Source: Tessaracoccus palaemonis
Lineage (GTDB): Bacteria > Actinomycetota > Actinomycetes > Propionibacteriales > Propionibacteriaceae
NCBI RefSeq assembly: GCF_019316905.1
Contig: NZ_CP079216.1
Span: forward strand, 2,046,001-2,110,000
DNA: 64,000 bases
Direction of reading: 5' to 3'
Shown here: positions 45,201 through 54,480 of the stretch, one piece after another
Layout: the number at the start of each line of letters is the position of its first letter
Position numbering within the stretch: position 1 is the first letter of the stretch
Notes under the pieces: generated by a model
Told to the model about the DNA's origin: nothing
Database searches by the model: none
What the model saw: the letters and a program-made list of their open reading frames with translations, nothing else
Program-made: the position numbers and the translations under genes

Positions 45201-46648
45201 GGCGCGCTGGCTTCGGGGCGGTCGGCCAGCAGCGTGGCCAGCAGCGGGCCGACGATCGTCACGTCGCCGCAGCCGAGCGTGATGATCAGGTCCCCCGGGC
45301 GCGCGATGTCGTTGAGTGCCTCCGGCAGGTCGTACTTGTCCTTGACGTAGACGAGGTTCTCCTGGCCGTGGCGGCGCGCGGAGTCGACGACCAGTTCGCC
45401 CGTGACGCCGGGGATCGGGTCCTCCCGGGCGCCGCAGATGTCGTTGATGACGGCGATGTCGGGCTCGGTCATCACCTCGCCGAACTCCTCGACGAAATCC
45501 ATCGTGCGGGAGTAGAGGTGCGGCTGGAAGCAGGCGATGAGCCGCCCGTTCAACCCGGTGGCCTCGTTGCCGGCCTCCGTGGCGCGGCGGGCGGCGCTCA
45601 GCGCCGCGTGGATCTCGGTCGGGTGGTGCGCGTAGTCGTCGTAGACGCGGATGCCGGCCGTGTCGGTGATGAGCTGGAAGCGGCGCAGCGTGCCGACGAA
45701 GCGGCCAAGCGCGGCGACCGCGTCGTCGTGCGTGAGGCCGAGGAGGCGACCGACGGCGTAGGCGGCCGAAGCGTTCTTGAGGTTGTGGTTGCCGGGCACC
45801 TGCAGCGTCAGCGGCCCCGACTCCTGCCCGTAGGTGAGGGTGGCTGTCACTCCCCCGCTGGCCAGCGCGCGCACGTCGTCGAAGCGGACGTCCGCGTCGG
45901 CGGCCTCGCCGTAGGTGATGACCTCCCTGCCCTCCGCCCGCAGCCGGTCGGCCAGGGCGCGCGAGCCGGCGTCGTCGACGTTGATGACGACGTGGCGGAC
46001 CGACGGCCCGGTGGCGAACTCGTGGAACCCCTCGGCGTAGGCCTCCGGGGTGCCCCAGTTGACGAGGTGGTCCGCCTCCACGTTGGTGATCACGGCGATC
46101 TCGGTCGGATACTGCAGGAAGGAGGCGTCGGACTCGTCGGCCTCGACGACGAAGGCGTCGCCGGAGCCGAGCTCCGAGCTCACGCCGGACGTGGACAGCG
46201 CCCCGCCGATCACGTAGCTCGGGTCCCGGCCGGCCCCGCTGAGCATGGTCGCGGTCATGGCGGTGGTGGTGGTCTTCCCGTGCGTGCCGGCGATCGCCAC
46301 GCCCCGCCTGCCGAGCATGAGCGCGGCGAGCGCCGCGGAGCGGTGCCACACGCGCAGTCCGCGCCGCCTTGCCTCGGCCAGCTCGACGTTGTCCTCGCGG
46401 ATGGCCGAGGAGATGACGACGGTCTCGGCGTCGCCGAGGTGGCCGACGTCGTGCCCGACCCAGGTGCGCACGCCGACGCGCTCGAGGCTGCGCAGCGCCC
46501 TCGAGTCGGACTGGTCGGAGCCGGTGGTCGGGACGCCGAGCTCCGCGTAGAGGCGCGCGACCCCGCTCATGCCGGAGCCTCCGGCGGCGATGAAGTGCAC
46601 CGGGCCGACGTCACGGGCGTCGACGACCTCGACGGGGCTGAGCAGCAT
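45197..46648 (-). CDS. murC: UDP-N-acetylmuramate--L-alanine ligase
   Basis: A 483-residue Mur ligase adding the first amino acid to UDP-MurNAc. The N-terminal UDP-binding loop FIAAGGSGMSGVARL lies at about residues 19-33. The ATP-binding P-loop GTHGKTTT is at 121-128, and the C-terminal domain shows DDYAHHPTEI near 330. It shares one base with the murG stop (TGATG) and 4 nt with ftsQ, inside a tightly coupled run. Confidence 0.97.
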   Translation of the reverse strand: MLLSPVEVVDARDVGPVHFIAAGGSGMSGVARLYAELGVPTTGSDQSDSRALRSLERVGVRTWVGHDVGHLGDAETVVISSAIREDNVELAEARRRGLRVWHRSAALAALMLGRRGVAIAGTHGKTTTTAMTATMLSGAGRDPSYVIGGALSTSGVSSELGSGDAFVVEADESDASFLQYPTEIAVITNVEADHLVNWGTPEAYAEGFHEFATGPSVRHVVINVDDAGSRALADRLRAEGREVITYGEAADADVRFDDVRALASGGVTATLTYGQESGPLTLQVPGNHNLKNASAAYAVGRLLGLTHDDAVAALGRFVGTLRRFQLITDTAGIRVYDDYAHHPTEIHAALSAARRATEAGNEATGLNGRLIACFQPHLYSRTMDFVEEFGEVMTEPDIAVINDICGAREDPIPGVTGELVVDSARRHGQENLVYVKDKYDLPEALNDIARPGDLIITLGCGDVTIVGPLLATLLADRPEASAP

Positions 46649-47742
46649 CAGTTGCCTTTCTTCCGGGCGATCTCGAGGACGGCCCCCGCGAGGACGTCCG
46701 CGGCGTCGGAGGGATACAGCTCACGACAGGCGGCGGACATGCGCGTCAGGCGTCCGGGGTCGGCAAACGATGACGTCACCAACCCGGCCAGTCTATCCGG
46801 GGTCAGGGAGGAGTCCTCGACCAGCCACCCGGCGTCCGCCGCCACGAGCTCCGCGGCGTTGCGGCCCTGCTCCCCGTTGCCCCACGGCAGCGGCACGAAG
46901 ATCACGGGCAGCCCGCTCACGGCGGTCTCCATCACCGTCCCGGCACCCGCCCGGCCGAGCATCAGGTCCGCGGCGGTGTAGGCGTGCGCCATGTCCGAGA
47001 CATAGGGCACCGGCACGTAGGCGGCGCCGGAGGCGTGCCGCACGACGGTGTCCGCATCCGTGTAGTTCTTCATCCCGAGCACGTGCAGGATCTGGATGCC
47101 GGCGGCCAGGATCTGCTCCCTGGCCCCGTCGACGGCCGCGTTGATGCTGACGGCCCCCTGCGAGCCGCCCGACACGAGCAGCGTCGGCCGCTCGGGGTCG
47201 AGGCCGAACTCCGCGCGGGCCTCGGCCGGGGTCTGCGTCGGGTGCGTGATGGAGCGCTTCATCGGCAGCCCGATCAGGCGCGACCCGCGCATGGTGGTCT
47301 CGGGGAACGTCGTGGCCACGTAGGCGGCGAACCTGGCACCGACCTTGTTGGCGATGCCCGGCAGCTTGTTCGCCTCATGCACGACGACGGGGACGCCAAG
47401 CGTGCGGGCGGCGAGGTAGGCCGGGATGGAGACGTAGCCGCCGAAGCCCACCAGCGCATCGGCGTGTGCCTCCTTGAGCACCCGGCGCGCCTGGCGCACG
47501 GAGCGGGTCAGCGTGTACGGCAGCCGGACGAGGTCGAGGTTGACGGTGCGCGGGAGCGGCACCGGATCCACCAGCCTGAGCGTCAGCCCGGCCTCGGGGA
47601 TGACTCTGGTCTCCAGCCCCTTCGGGGTGCCGATGCAGGTGATAGACGCCTGCGGGTCCCGCTCGACGATGGCCTTGGCCGTGGCGATCAGCGGCGACGT
47701 GTGCCCCGCGGTGCCGCCACCTGCCAGCACGATGCTGGTCAC
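46648..47742 (-). CDS. murG: UDP-N-acetylglucosamine--N-acetylmuramyl-(pentapeptide) pyrophosphoryl-undecaprenol N-acetylglucosamine transferase
   Basis: A 364-residue GT-B glycosyltransferase that converts lipid I to lipid II at the inner membrane face. The N-terminal G-loop LAGGGTAGHTSPLIATA is at about residues 6-22. A second G-loop VSGGSQGAVSINAA and the C-terminal donor-site block LGRAGAGTVMETAVSGLPVIFVP are present. It starts 4 nt after ftsW ends and overlaps murC by one base. Confidence 0.97.
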   Translation of the reverse strand: MTSIVLAGGGTAGHTSPLIATAKAIVERDPQASITCIGTPKGLETRVIPEAGLTLRLVDPVPLPRTVNLDLVRLPYTLTRSVRQARRVLKEAHADALVGFGGYVSIPAYLAARTLGVPVVVHEANKLPGIANKVGARFAAYVATTFPETTMRGSRLIGLPMKRSITHPTQTPAEARAEFGLDPERPTLLVSGGSQGAVSINAAVDGAREQILAAGIQILHVLGMKNYTDADTVVRHASGAAYVPVPYVSDMAHAYTAADLMLGRAGAGTVMETAVSGLPVIFVPLPWGNGEQGRNAAELVAADAGWLVEDSSLTPDRLAGLVTSSFADPGRLTRMSAACRELYPSDAADVLAGAVLEIARKKGN

Positions 47743-47745
47743 GGG

Positions 47746-48981
47746 TCAGTCCTCCTTGGTGGCCGCCATGACCGAGGTCATGCGCGGCCGCGACTTCTTA
47801 CTCGGGCGCGACGCGCGGTAGGTGCGCGCGGCCGGCGTGTCCCGGGCGATCGACAGGAGCACGCCGACGCCCATCAGCGAGGCCATGAGCGCGGACCCAC
47901 CATAGGACATGAACGGAAGCGGGACGCCGAGCACCGGGAGCAGGTGCATCACGACGAAGATGTTGATGACGGCCTGCACGACGAACCAGCCGGTCAGGCC
48001 CGCGGCGACGATGCGGTTGAACATCTTGTCGGAGCGCAGCGCCGTCTCGAGGCCGGCCCAGGCGAGCAGCGCGAACAGCCCGATCACGAGCAGCACGCCG
48101 AACAGGCCGAGCTCCTCGCCGAGCACCGCGAAGATGAAGTCGGTGTGGGCGCCGTCCTTCAGCCCTCCCCACTTCTGCTTGCCGGCCCCGAGCCCGGCGC
48201 CCCACCAGCCGCCGGAGGCGAGCGCGTAGAGGGCGGCGATGGGCTGGCTCGACAGGTCCGCGTCCGAGGACGGGTCGAGGAAGATCGCGATGCGGCTCAT
48301 GCGGTTGGGTGAGCCGTGCACCAGCAGGACCATCGTGACGACCGCGAGCGTGAACGACGGGAGCAGGATCTTCCAGGACGTGCCGACGAACCACAGGATC
48401 AGCACGAGGATCAGGCCGAGGATGATGCCCGTGCCGAGGTCGCGACCCGCGAGCACCAGCACCAGCACGAGCCCGCCGAACGGCACGAACGGGAAGGCGA
48501 GCTGGAGGACCTCGTGCAGCCGGCCGCGCTTGTTGTGGAAGATCGTCCCGCACCACACCACGAGCGCCAGCTTCGCGAACTCGGAGGGCTGGATCTGGAT
48601 GGGACCGAGCACGAGCCAGTTGACGTTGCCGCCCGAGCCGACGCCGAGCGGTGTCAGGACGAGCAGCAGCAGCACGACGGCGATGCCCCAGGCGAGCCAG
48701 CCGAAGCGGCGCAGCACATCCGGGGGCACGAACACGAGGATCGCGGCCGGCACGAGCCCCACCGCCAGCGAGCGGGCCTGCCTGATGAGGTAGAAGTACG
48801 GACTGACGCCGCTGGCCTGCGCCATGGCGGCCGAGGCGGACAGGACCATCAGCAGCCCGAGCCCGACCAGCACCGTCACGGAGCCGAGCACGAGGTAGAA
48901 CGGCGCCATCGGGGAGGCGAGGAGTGCACGGACAGAGCGGAAGGCGGAGGGCCGCGGCCGCGCTACAGCCTGGGTGGCCAT
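47746..48981 (-). CDS. ftsW: Septal peptidoglycan glycosyltransferase FtsW (SEDS family)
   Basis: A 411-residue SEDS polymerase with about ten helices that polymerises lipid II at the septum with FtsI. The conserved Asp lies in the extracellular loop (AGRDLGTGIILGL). The SEDS signature GGSALMASLMGVGVLLSI is near the C-terminus, following LPFMSYGG. The start has an AAGGGAAG ribosome binding site. RodA is the alternative, but position in the dcw cluster favours FtsW. Confidence 0.96.
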   Translation of the reverse strand: MATQAVARPRPSAFRSVRALLASPMAPFYLVLGSVTVLVGLGLLMVLSASAAMAQASGVSPYFYLIRQARSLAVGLVPAAILVFVPPDVLRRFGWLAWGIAVVLLLLVLTPLGVGSGGNVNWLVLGPIQIQPSEFAKLALVVWCGTIFHNKRGRLHEVLQLAFPFVPFGGLVLVLVLAGRDLGTGIILGLILVLILWFVGTSWKILLPSFTLAVVTMVLLVHGSPNRMSRIAIFLDPSSDADLSSQPIAALYALASGGWWGAGLGAGKQKWGGLKDGAHTDFIFAVLGEELGLFGVLLVIGLFALLAWAGLETALRSDKMFNRIVAAGLTGWFVVQAVINIFVVMHLLPVLGVPLPFMSYGGSALMASLMGVGVLLSIARDTPAARTYRASRPSKKSRPRMTSVMAATKED

Positions 48982-48997
48982 CGATCTTCCCTTCTCG

Positions 48998-50449
48998 TCA
49001 GGACAGGTACCGGTTGACCGCCTCCACGAACCGGTCCCCCCGGTCCGCGTAGCCGTCGAACATGTCGAGGCTCGCGCAGCCCGGGGAGAGCAGCACGGTG
49101 TCGCCCGGCCCGGCCATCGCCCCGGCCAACGCGACCACCTCGTCCATCACTGAAGTGTGCGTGTCGTCGAGGACGCGGACGGGGACATCCGGCGCGTGTC
49201 GGGCAAGGACGTCCGCGATCATCTCGCGGTCGACGCCGATCACGACCGCCCCGCGCATGCGGGAGGCGAACCTCTCGACCAACGCGTCGAAGCTGGTGCC
49301 CTTCGCCTGCCCGCCCGCGATCCACACGAACGACTCGTAGGCCTGCATGGCCGAGTCGGCGGCGTGCGGGTTGGTGGCCTTCGAGTCGTCGACCCACGTG
49401 ACGCCGTCACCGACGGCCACCGTGGAGATGCGGTGGCCCGCGAGGTGCAGGTTCCGCAGGCCCTCGGAGACCGAGCGTGGGGCCACGCCGAGGCTGCGGG
49501 TCAGCGCGGCGGCGGCGACGGCGTTGGCGACGTTGTGCGGAGCGAACGGGTGCACGTCGGTGACCTTCGCCAGCTCGAGCGCCGAGGTGCGGCGCTGCGG
49601 GACGAACGCGCGGTCGACGATGAGGTCGTCGACGACGCCGATCATCGAGATGTCCGGGATGCCGGTCGTGAACCCGATGGCGCGGGCGCCCTCGACCACG
49701 TCGGCCCCCTCGACCATCTCCTCCGTCAGGGGCTCGTCGACGTTGTAGACGCACGCGTCGGTGACGCCGTCGTAGATCTTGGCCTTGTCCGCCGCGTAGC
49801 GGGCCATGCCGTCCGGCTCGGAGGCGTACCACTCGAGGTGGTCCTCGTGCAGGTTCAGGACCACGGCGGAGTGCAGGTGGACGTTGTTCATCCAGTGCAG
49901 CTGGAAGCTGGAGAGCTCGACGGCGAACACGTCGTACTCGACGTCGTCGAGGACGGCCTCCACGATGGGGCGGCCGATGTTGCCGACGGCGGCGACCTTC
50001 CTGCCGTCGGCGCGCAGGATCGACTCGACCATCTGCGTGGTGGTGGTCTTGCCGTTGGTGCCGGTGATGCCGAGCCACGGGATGGCGCGGTCGGGCTGCT
50101 GCATGCGCCAGGCGAGCTCGGTCTCCCCCCAGACGGGGATGCCCGCGGCGCGCGCCTGCTGCAGCAGCGGCGCGGTGGGTCGCCAGCCCGGCGAGGTGAC
50201 GACCAGGTCGGTGCCGGGAGGAAGCTCGGCCGTGACCCCCCTGCCCAGCCTGACGGTGACGTCGAGGTGCTCCAGCAGCGTGGCCTTGTCGGCGTGCGCC
50301 TCGGACTCGTCGAGCACCACGACGCGGGCGCCGAGCGACATCAGCCCGTCGGCAGCCGCGAAGCCGGAGACGCCGAGCCCGGCGACGACGACCTGGGCCT
50401 CGGGCCAGGGCGACGTCCGGTCGGCGGTGTTGATCCAGTCGAGAGTCAC
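48998..50449 (-). CDS. murD: UDP-N-acetylmuramoyl-L-alanine--D-glutamate ligase
   Basis: A 483-residue Mur ligase adding D-glutamate. The N-terminal dinucleotide-like fold [17 protein letters not shown] is at about residues 20-36. The P-loop GTNGKTTT is at 130-137, and the C-terminal block [12 protein letters not shown] is near 335. The GTG start overlaps the mraY stop (GTGA). Sixteen nt separate it from ftsW. Confidence 0.97.
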   Translation of the reverse strand: MTLDWINTADRTSPWPEAQVVVAGLGVSGFAAADGLMSLGARVVVLDESEAHADKATLLEHLDVTVRLGRGVTAELPPGTDLVVTSPGWRPTAPLLQQARAAGIPVWGETELAWRMQQPDRAIPWLGITGTNGKTTTTQMVESILRADGRKVAAVGNIGRPIVEAVLDDVEYDVFAVELSSFQLHWMNNVHLHSAVVLNLHEDHLEWYASEPDGMARYAADKAKIYDGVTDACVYNVDEPLTEEMVEGADVVEGARAIGFTTGIPDISMIGVVDDLIVDRAFVPQRRTSALELAKVTDVHPFAPHNVANAVAAAALTRSLGVAPRSVSEGLRNLHLAGHRISTVAVGDGVTWVDDSKATNPHAADSAMQAYESFVWIAGGQAKGTSFDALVERFASRMRGAVVIGVDREMIADVLARHAPDVPVRVLDDTHTSVMDEVVALAGAMAGPGDTVLLSPGCASLDMFDGYADRGDRFVEAVNRYLS

Positions 50450-51516
50450 TGTCCGACCACCCATTCGGCGTAGAAGATTCCGATGCCGAGCGCCACGCAC
50501 AGCCCACAGATGATCCAGAAGCGGATCACGACCGTGACCTCCTGCCACCCGATGAGCTCGAAGTGGTGGTGGATCGGGCTCATCTTGAAGATGCGCTTGC
50601 CCTTTGTCGCCTTGAAATACGACACCTGCAGCGCGACCGAGCCGACCTCGATCACGAACAGCAGCCCGAGGACGACCAGCAGCAGTTCGGTGCGGGTCAT
50701 GATCGACAGGCCGGCCAGCGCGGCGCCGATGCCCATCGAGCCGGTGTCGCCCATGAAGATCTTCGCCGGCTTGGCGTTCCACCACAGGAACCCGAAGCAG
50801 GCGGCGGTGAAGGCGATGGCGACGACGGCGAGGTCGTTGGGGTCGCGGACCTCGTAGCAGCGGGGGCCTGCGGTCGAGAGCCTGCCGCACCACTGGTTGA
50901 ACTGCCAGATGTTGATGATCGTGTAGGCGGCGAACACGAGCGTCGCGCTGCCGGCCGCGAGCCCGTCCAGCCCGTCGGTGATGTTGACGGCATTGGACCA
51001 GGCGGCGATCAGGAACACGATGAAGACGACCGCCAGCAGGAGTGGCAGCGTCAGCCAGGAGATGTCCCGCAGGAAGGAGATCGACGGGGACGCCGGCGTC
51101 AGCCCGCGCGCGTCGGGGAAGTTGAGCGCGACGACCGCGAAGACGATGCCGATGACGCCCTGGCCGATCAGCTTGCCGCGGGGTGTGAGGCCGAGGCTGC
51201 GTTCCTTGGAGATCTTGGCCCAGTCGTCGAGGAACCCGAGGAAGGCCATGGAGGTGGCCAGCCCGAGCACCAGCAGGCCGGACAGGCTCGGGGCCTGCCA
51301 GCGGATCAGGTGCACGAGCGTGTAGGACAGCAGCACCGAGCCGAGGATGACCAGGCCGCCCATGGTGGGGGTGCCGCGCTTGACGTAGTGCGCCGTGGGG
51401 CCGTCCTCGCGGATGAACTGGCCGTAGTGGCGCTTCGTCAGGAACGAGATGAGCAGGGGGGTGCCGACCAGCGCGAAGAGCATGGACAGTCCGCCCGTGA
51501 GCAGGATGTTGATCAC
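50446..51516 (-). CDS. mraY: Phospho-N-acetylmuramoyl-pentapeptide transferase
   Basis: A 356-residue polytopic enzyme that forms lipid I on undecaprenyl phosphate. The catalytic DD pair is in [17 protein letters not shown] (about residue 95). The nucleotide-binding loop [13 protein letters not shown] is near 180, and the cytoplasmic SPIHHHFE loop is near 320. The GTG start overlaps the murF stop (GTGA), one of several GTGA couplings in this cluster. Confidence 0.97.
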   Translation of the reverse strand: MINILLTGGLSMLFALVGTPLLISFLTKRHYGQFIREDGPTAHYVKRGTPTMGGLVILGSVLLSYTLVHLIRWQAPSLSGLLVLGLATSMAFLGFLDDWAKISKERSLGLTPRGKLIGQGVIGIVFAVVALNFPDARGLTPASPSISFLRDISWLTLPLLLAVVFIVFLIAAWSNAVNITDGLDGLAAGSATLVFAAYTIINIWQFNQWCGRLSTAGPRCYEVRDPNDLAVVAIAFTAACFGFLWWNAKPAKIFMGDTGSMGIGAALAGLSIMTRTELLLVVLGLLFVIEVGSVALQVSYFKATKGKRIFKMSPIHHHFELIGWQEVTVVIRFWIICGLCVALGIGIFYAEWVVGQ

Positions 51517-52949
51517 GATGCGGCTCCGTCCCGGACGACGAGGTTCGCCGCCACCTTCTCCAGCCCGACCCCGCGGGATGCCTTGATCAGCACGACGTCT
51601 CCGGGCGACAGCGACAACGAGGCCGCCACGTCGTCGCGGAGGCTCTCGCGGGCGGGGACACCGCCCTCGAGTGCGCCGGAGACGATGCGGCCGGCGAACT
51701 CGCCGACGGCGACGACCTCGCTGATGCCCGCGTCTGCGGCCCGCCTGCCGAGCTCCTCGTGCAGGTCGGCCGCGGTGGGGCCGAGTTCGAGCATGTCGCC
51801 GAGCACGGCGACGGCCCGCGCCGTGGGGTGCTCGGCGCGGCTGCCCGCGACCAGCTCGACGGCGGTGCTGAGCGCCACGGCCATGGAGTCGGGGTTGGCG
51901 TTGTAGGCGTCGTTGAGGACGAGCACGCCGTCGGGGCGTGGCCGAAGCTCCATGCGCCACTGCGACCGGGTGGTCGCCGAGGAGAGGGCGGCGCCGACGG
52001 TGGCCAGGTCGAGGCCTGCGGCGAGCGCGGCGGCCGCGGCGGCGAGCGCGTTGGCGACCTGGTGGCGGCCGATGACCCCCAGCTGGACGCCGACGGAGCG
52101 CTCCGCCTGGCCCGCGAAGCGTGCGACGAGCTCGAAGGATGCCTGCGTCAGGGGGTTGAGGGTGACGCCCCGCGCGGTGACCGTCAGGTCCCCGTCCGGG
52201 AGGTCGCCCTCCCCGAACCAGGCGACCCGCGCCGAGGCGAGGGCCGCCATGGCGGTGACGCGCGGGTCGTCGGCGTTGAGCACGGCCCACCCCTCGGCGG
52301 GCAGGTCCGCGACGATCTCGCTCTTGGCGGCGGCGGTGACCTCAAGGCTGCCGAACTCCCCGACGTGCGCCTGACCGACGTTGAGGCAGACACCGATGTC
52401 GAGTCCGACCAGCGACGTGAGCCACGCGATGTGGCCGACGCCGCGCGCGCCCATCTCGGAGACGAGGAAGCGGGTCTCGGAGTCGACTCGGCAGGCGGTG
52501 AGCGGAACGCCGATCTCGTTGTTCTGGCTCCCGAGCGGGGCGACGGTGGGGCCGGCGGCCTCGAGGACCTGCGCGAGAAGGTCCTTCGTGCTGGTCTTGC
52601 CGGAGCTTCCGGTGATGCCGACGCTCACCATGCCGCGGGCCCGCTCGCGTCTGACGACCCCGCGGGCAACCCAGCTGAGCGCCCGCACCGGGTCCTCGGC
52701 CAGGATGTGCGGGACGTCCGCGTCCGTCAGGTGGGTGCCGAGGACCGCGCCGGCGCCGCGCTCGACGGCGGGGCGCGCGAAGTCGTGTCCGTCCACGTGC
52801 TCGCCGGTGATCGCGACGAACAGCGCGCCGTCGGTGGCGGCCCGGCTGTCGATGACGACATCGGGGCCGACGGGTCCGTCATCGCCCACCAGCTCTACCT
52901 CGGCCGGCTGCATCAGCTCGATCAGCTCAGCCACGGTTGTCGCACGCAT
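51513..52949 (-). CDS. murF: UDP-N-acetylmuramoyl-tripeptide--D-alanyl-D-alanine ligase
   Basis: A 478-residue Mur ligase that adds D-Ala-D-Ala to finish the UDP-MurNAc-pentapeptide. The P-loop GSSGKTST is at residues 114-121, followed by NNEIGVPLT. The [10 protein letters not shown] block is near 345. The ATG at 52949 lies 23 nt inside the end of murE, a longer overlap than at the other junctions. Confidence 0.97.
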   Translation of the reverse strand: MRATTVAELIELMQPAEVELVGDDGPVGPDVVIDSRAATDGALFVAITGEHVDGHDFARPAVERGAGAVLGTHLTDADVPHILAEDPVRALSWVARGVVRRERARGMVSVGITGSSGKTSTKDLLAQVLEAAGPTVAPLGSQNNEIGVPLTACRVDSETRFLVSEMGARGVGHIAWLTSLVGLDIGVCLNVGQAHVGEFGSLEVTAAAKSEIVADLPAEGWAVLNADDPRVTAMAALASARVAWFGEGDLPDGDLTVTARGVTLNPLTQASFELVARFAGQAERSVGVQLGVIGRHQVANALAAAAAALAAGLDLATVGAALSSATTRSQWRMELRPRPDGVLVLNDAYNANPDSMAVALSTAVELVAGSRAEHPTARAVAVLGDMLELGPTAADLHEELGRRAADAGISEVVAVGEFAGRIVSGALEGGVPARESLRDDVAASLSLSPGDVVLIKASRGVGLEKVAANLVVRDGAAS

Positions 52950-54480
52950 GCGGGGTTCCTTCCTCTCCCAGGCGGCGCCACTGCTCAGCGGCCTCCTCCA
53001 CATCGTCGAAGTCCACTGTCGCGTCGGCCAGGATCTGGCCGCGCTCGTGTCCCTTTCCGAGAATCGCCACCACACTACCGGGGCGGGCCCTGCGCAACGC
53101 TTCCGCGATGGCCGCCCTTCTGCCCGGCACCTCCAGGACGTGGGCGCCCGGCACGGCCCTGGCACCCTCGAGGGTCTGCGCCCGGATGACGGCGGGATCC
53201 TCGGTTCGGGGGTTGTCGTCGGTGATGATGGTCAGGGCGCTGCCGCGGGCCGCCGCGGCACCCATCTCGGGGCGTTTCGCCGCGTCTCGGTCGCCGCCGC
53301 AGCCGATGACGGTGATGACGTCGCCCTCCACCGCCAGCGATTCGACGGCCGCGCCGACGGCCTGCGGGGTGTGCGCGAAGTCGACGACGACGAGCGGCGC
53401 ACCCTCCCCCAGATCGACGCGCTGCATGCGGCCGGGCACCTGTGCCGCGCCGAGGCCCTCGACCGCGGTCGCCGTGGGCACCCCCACGGCCTCGAGCATC
53501 GCGAGCGCCACGGCCGCGTCGATCATGTTGTAGCGGCCCGGCAGCGACAGCCGCAGCTCGAGGGGCTCCCCGTCCCGCGTGACGGTCGCCGCCCCCGCGA
53601 GCGAACCCAGGTCGCGGTAGCCGGTCAGGAGATAGTCGACATCGCCCCCGGAGCCGACCGTCACCAGTCGACTGGCGCCGTGCGCGCGGACGCGGGCGGC
53701 GAGCTCCGCCCCGCGGGGGTCGTCGACCCAGATGACGCTGACCCGGGCGCGGCCCGGCTCGAAGAGCCGCGCCTTCGCCTCGAAGTACTCCTCCAGCGAG
53801 TGGTGGAAGTCGAGGTGGTCGCGGCCGAGGTTCAGGAAGCCCACGGCGTCGAAGACGATGCCGTCGGCCCGCGACAGGGCCAGGGCATGCGAGCTGACCT
53901 CGAGCGCGACCGCGTCCGCTCCGCCCTCGGCCATCACGGCGAGCAGCGCCTGGAGATCCGGGGACTCGGGAGTCGTGACGGTGGAACGCGACGAGCGGAT
54001 CTCGTCGACGCCGAGCCTGAAGCCGATGGTGCCGATGGTGCCGGCCAGCTGCCCTGCGCGGGCCAGTCCCGCCTGCAGCAGGGCGACGGTGGTGGTCTTG
54101 CCGTTCGTGCCGGTGACGCCGAGCATCGTCATCGATTCCGCAGGCTCGCCGAACACGCGCGCAGAAATCACGGCCATGGCGTGGCGCACATCGGCGGCGA
54201 CCAGGACGGGGAGGCCTGCCTCGCGTGCCAACGCCTCGCCGTCGGCGTCGGTGATGATCCCGGCGGCGCCTGCCGCGGCGGCCTGCTCCGCGAAGGAGGC
54301 GCCGTGCACACGGGTGCCGGGGAGCCCGACGTAGAGCCAGCCGGGCCTCACCGAGCGTGAGTCCTGCGTGATGCCTGTGACGTCGGCGGCGGCGGAGGTG
54401 TCGCCCAGCAGACCCAGTCCGTCGGTCAGGCTGCTGAGCGGGGCACGCCGCAGGCTCGTCGGGCGAAGCAGGCTGTCCAT
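52927..54480 (-). CDS. murE: UDP-N-acetylmuramoyl-L-alanyl-D-glutamate--diaminopimelate ligase
   Basis: A 517-residue Mur ligase adding the third peptide residue. The P-loop GTNGKTTT is at 124-131, then TVTTPESPDLQ and EVSSHAL. The C-terminal domain contains DNPRTEDP; the DNPR motif is typical of diaminopimelate-adding enzymes rather than lysine-adding ones. Whether LL- or meso-DAP is used cannot be told. The ATG shares one base with the ftsI stop. Confidence 0.96.
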   Translation of the reverse strand: MDSLLRPTSLRRAPLSSLTDGLGLLGDTSAAADVTGITQDSRSVRPGWLYVGLPGTRVHGASFAEQAAAAGAAGIITDADGEALAREAGLPVLVAADVRHAMAVISARVFGEPAESMTMLGVTGTNGKTTTVALLQAGLARAGQLAGTIGTIGFRLGVDEIRSSRSTVTTPESPDLQALLAVMAEGGADAVALEVSSHALALSRADGIVFDAVGFLNLGRDHLDFHHSLEEYFEAKARLFEPGRARVSVIWVDDPRGAELAARVRAHGASRLVTVGSGGDVDYLLTGYRDLGSLAGAATVTRDGEPLELRLSLPGRYNMIDAAVALAMLEAVGVPTATAVEGLGAAQVPGRMQRVDLGEGAPLVVVDFAHTPQAVGAAVESLAVEGDVITVIGCGGDRDAAKRPEMGAAAARGSALTIITDDNPRTEDPAVIRAQTLEGARAVPGAHVLEVPGRRAAIAEALRRARPGSVVAILGKGHERGQILADATVDFDDVEEAAEQWRRLGEEGTPHACDNRG

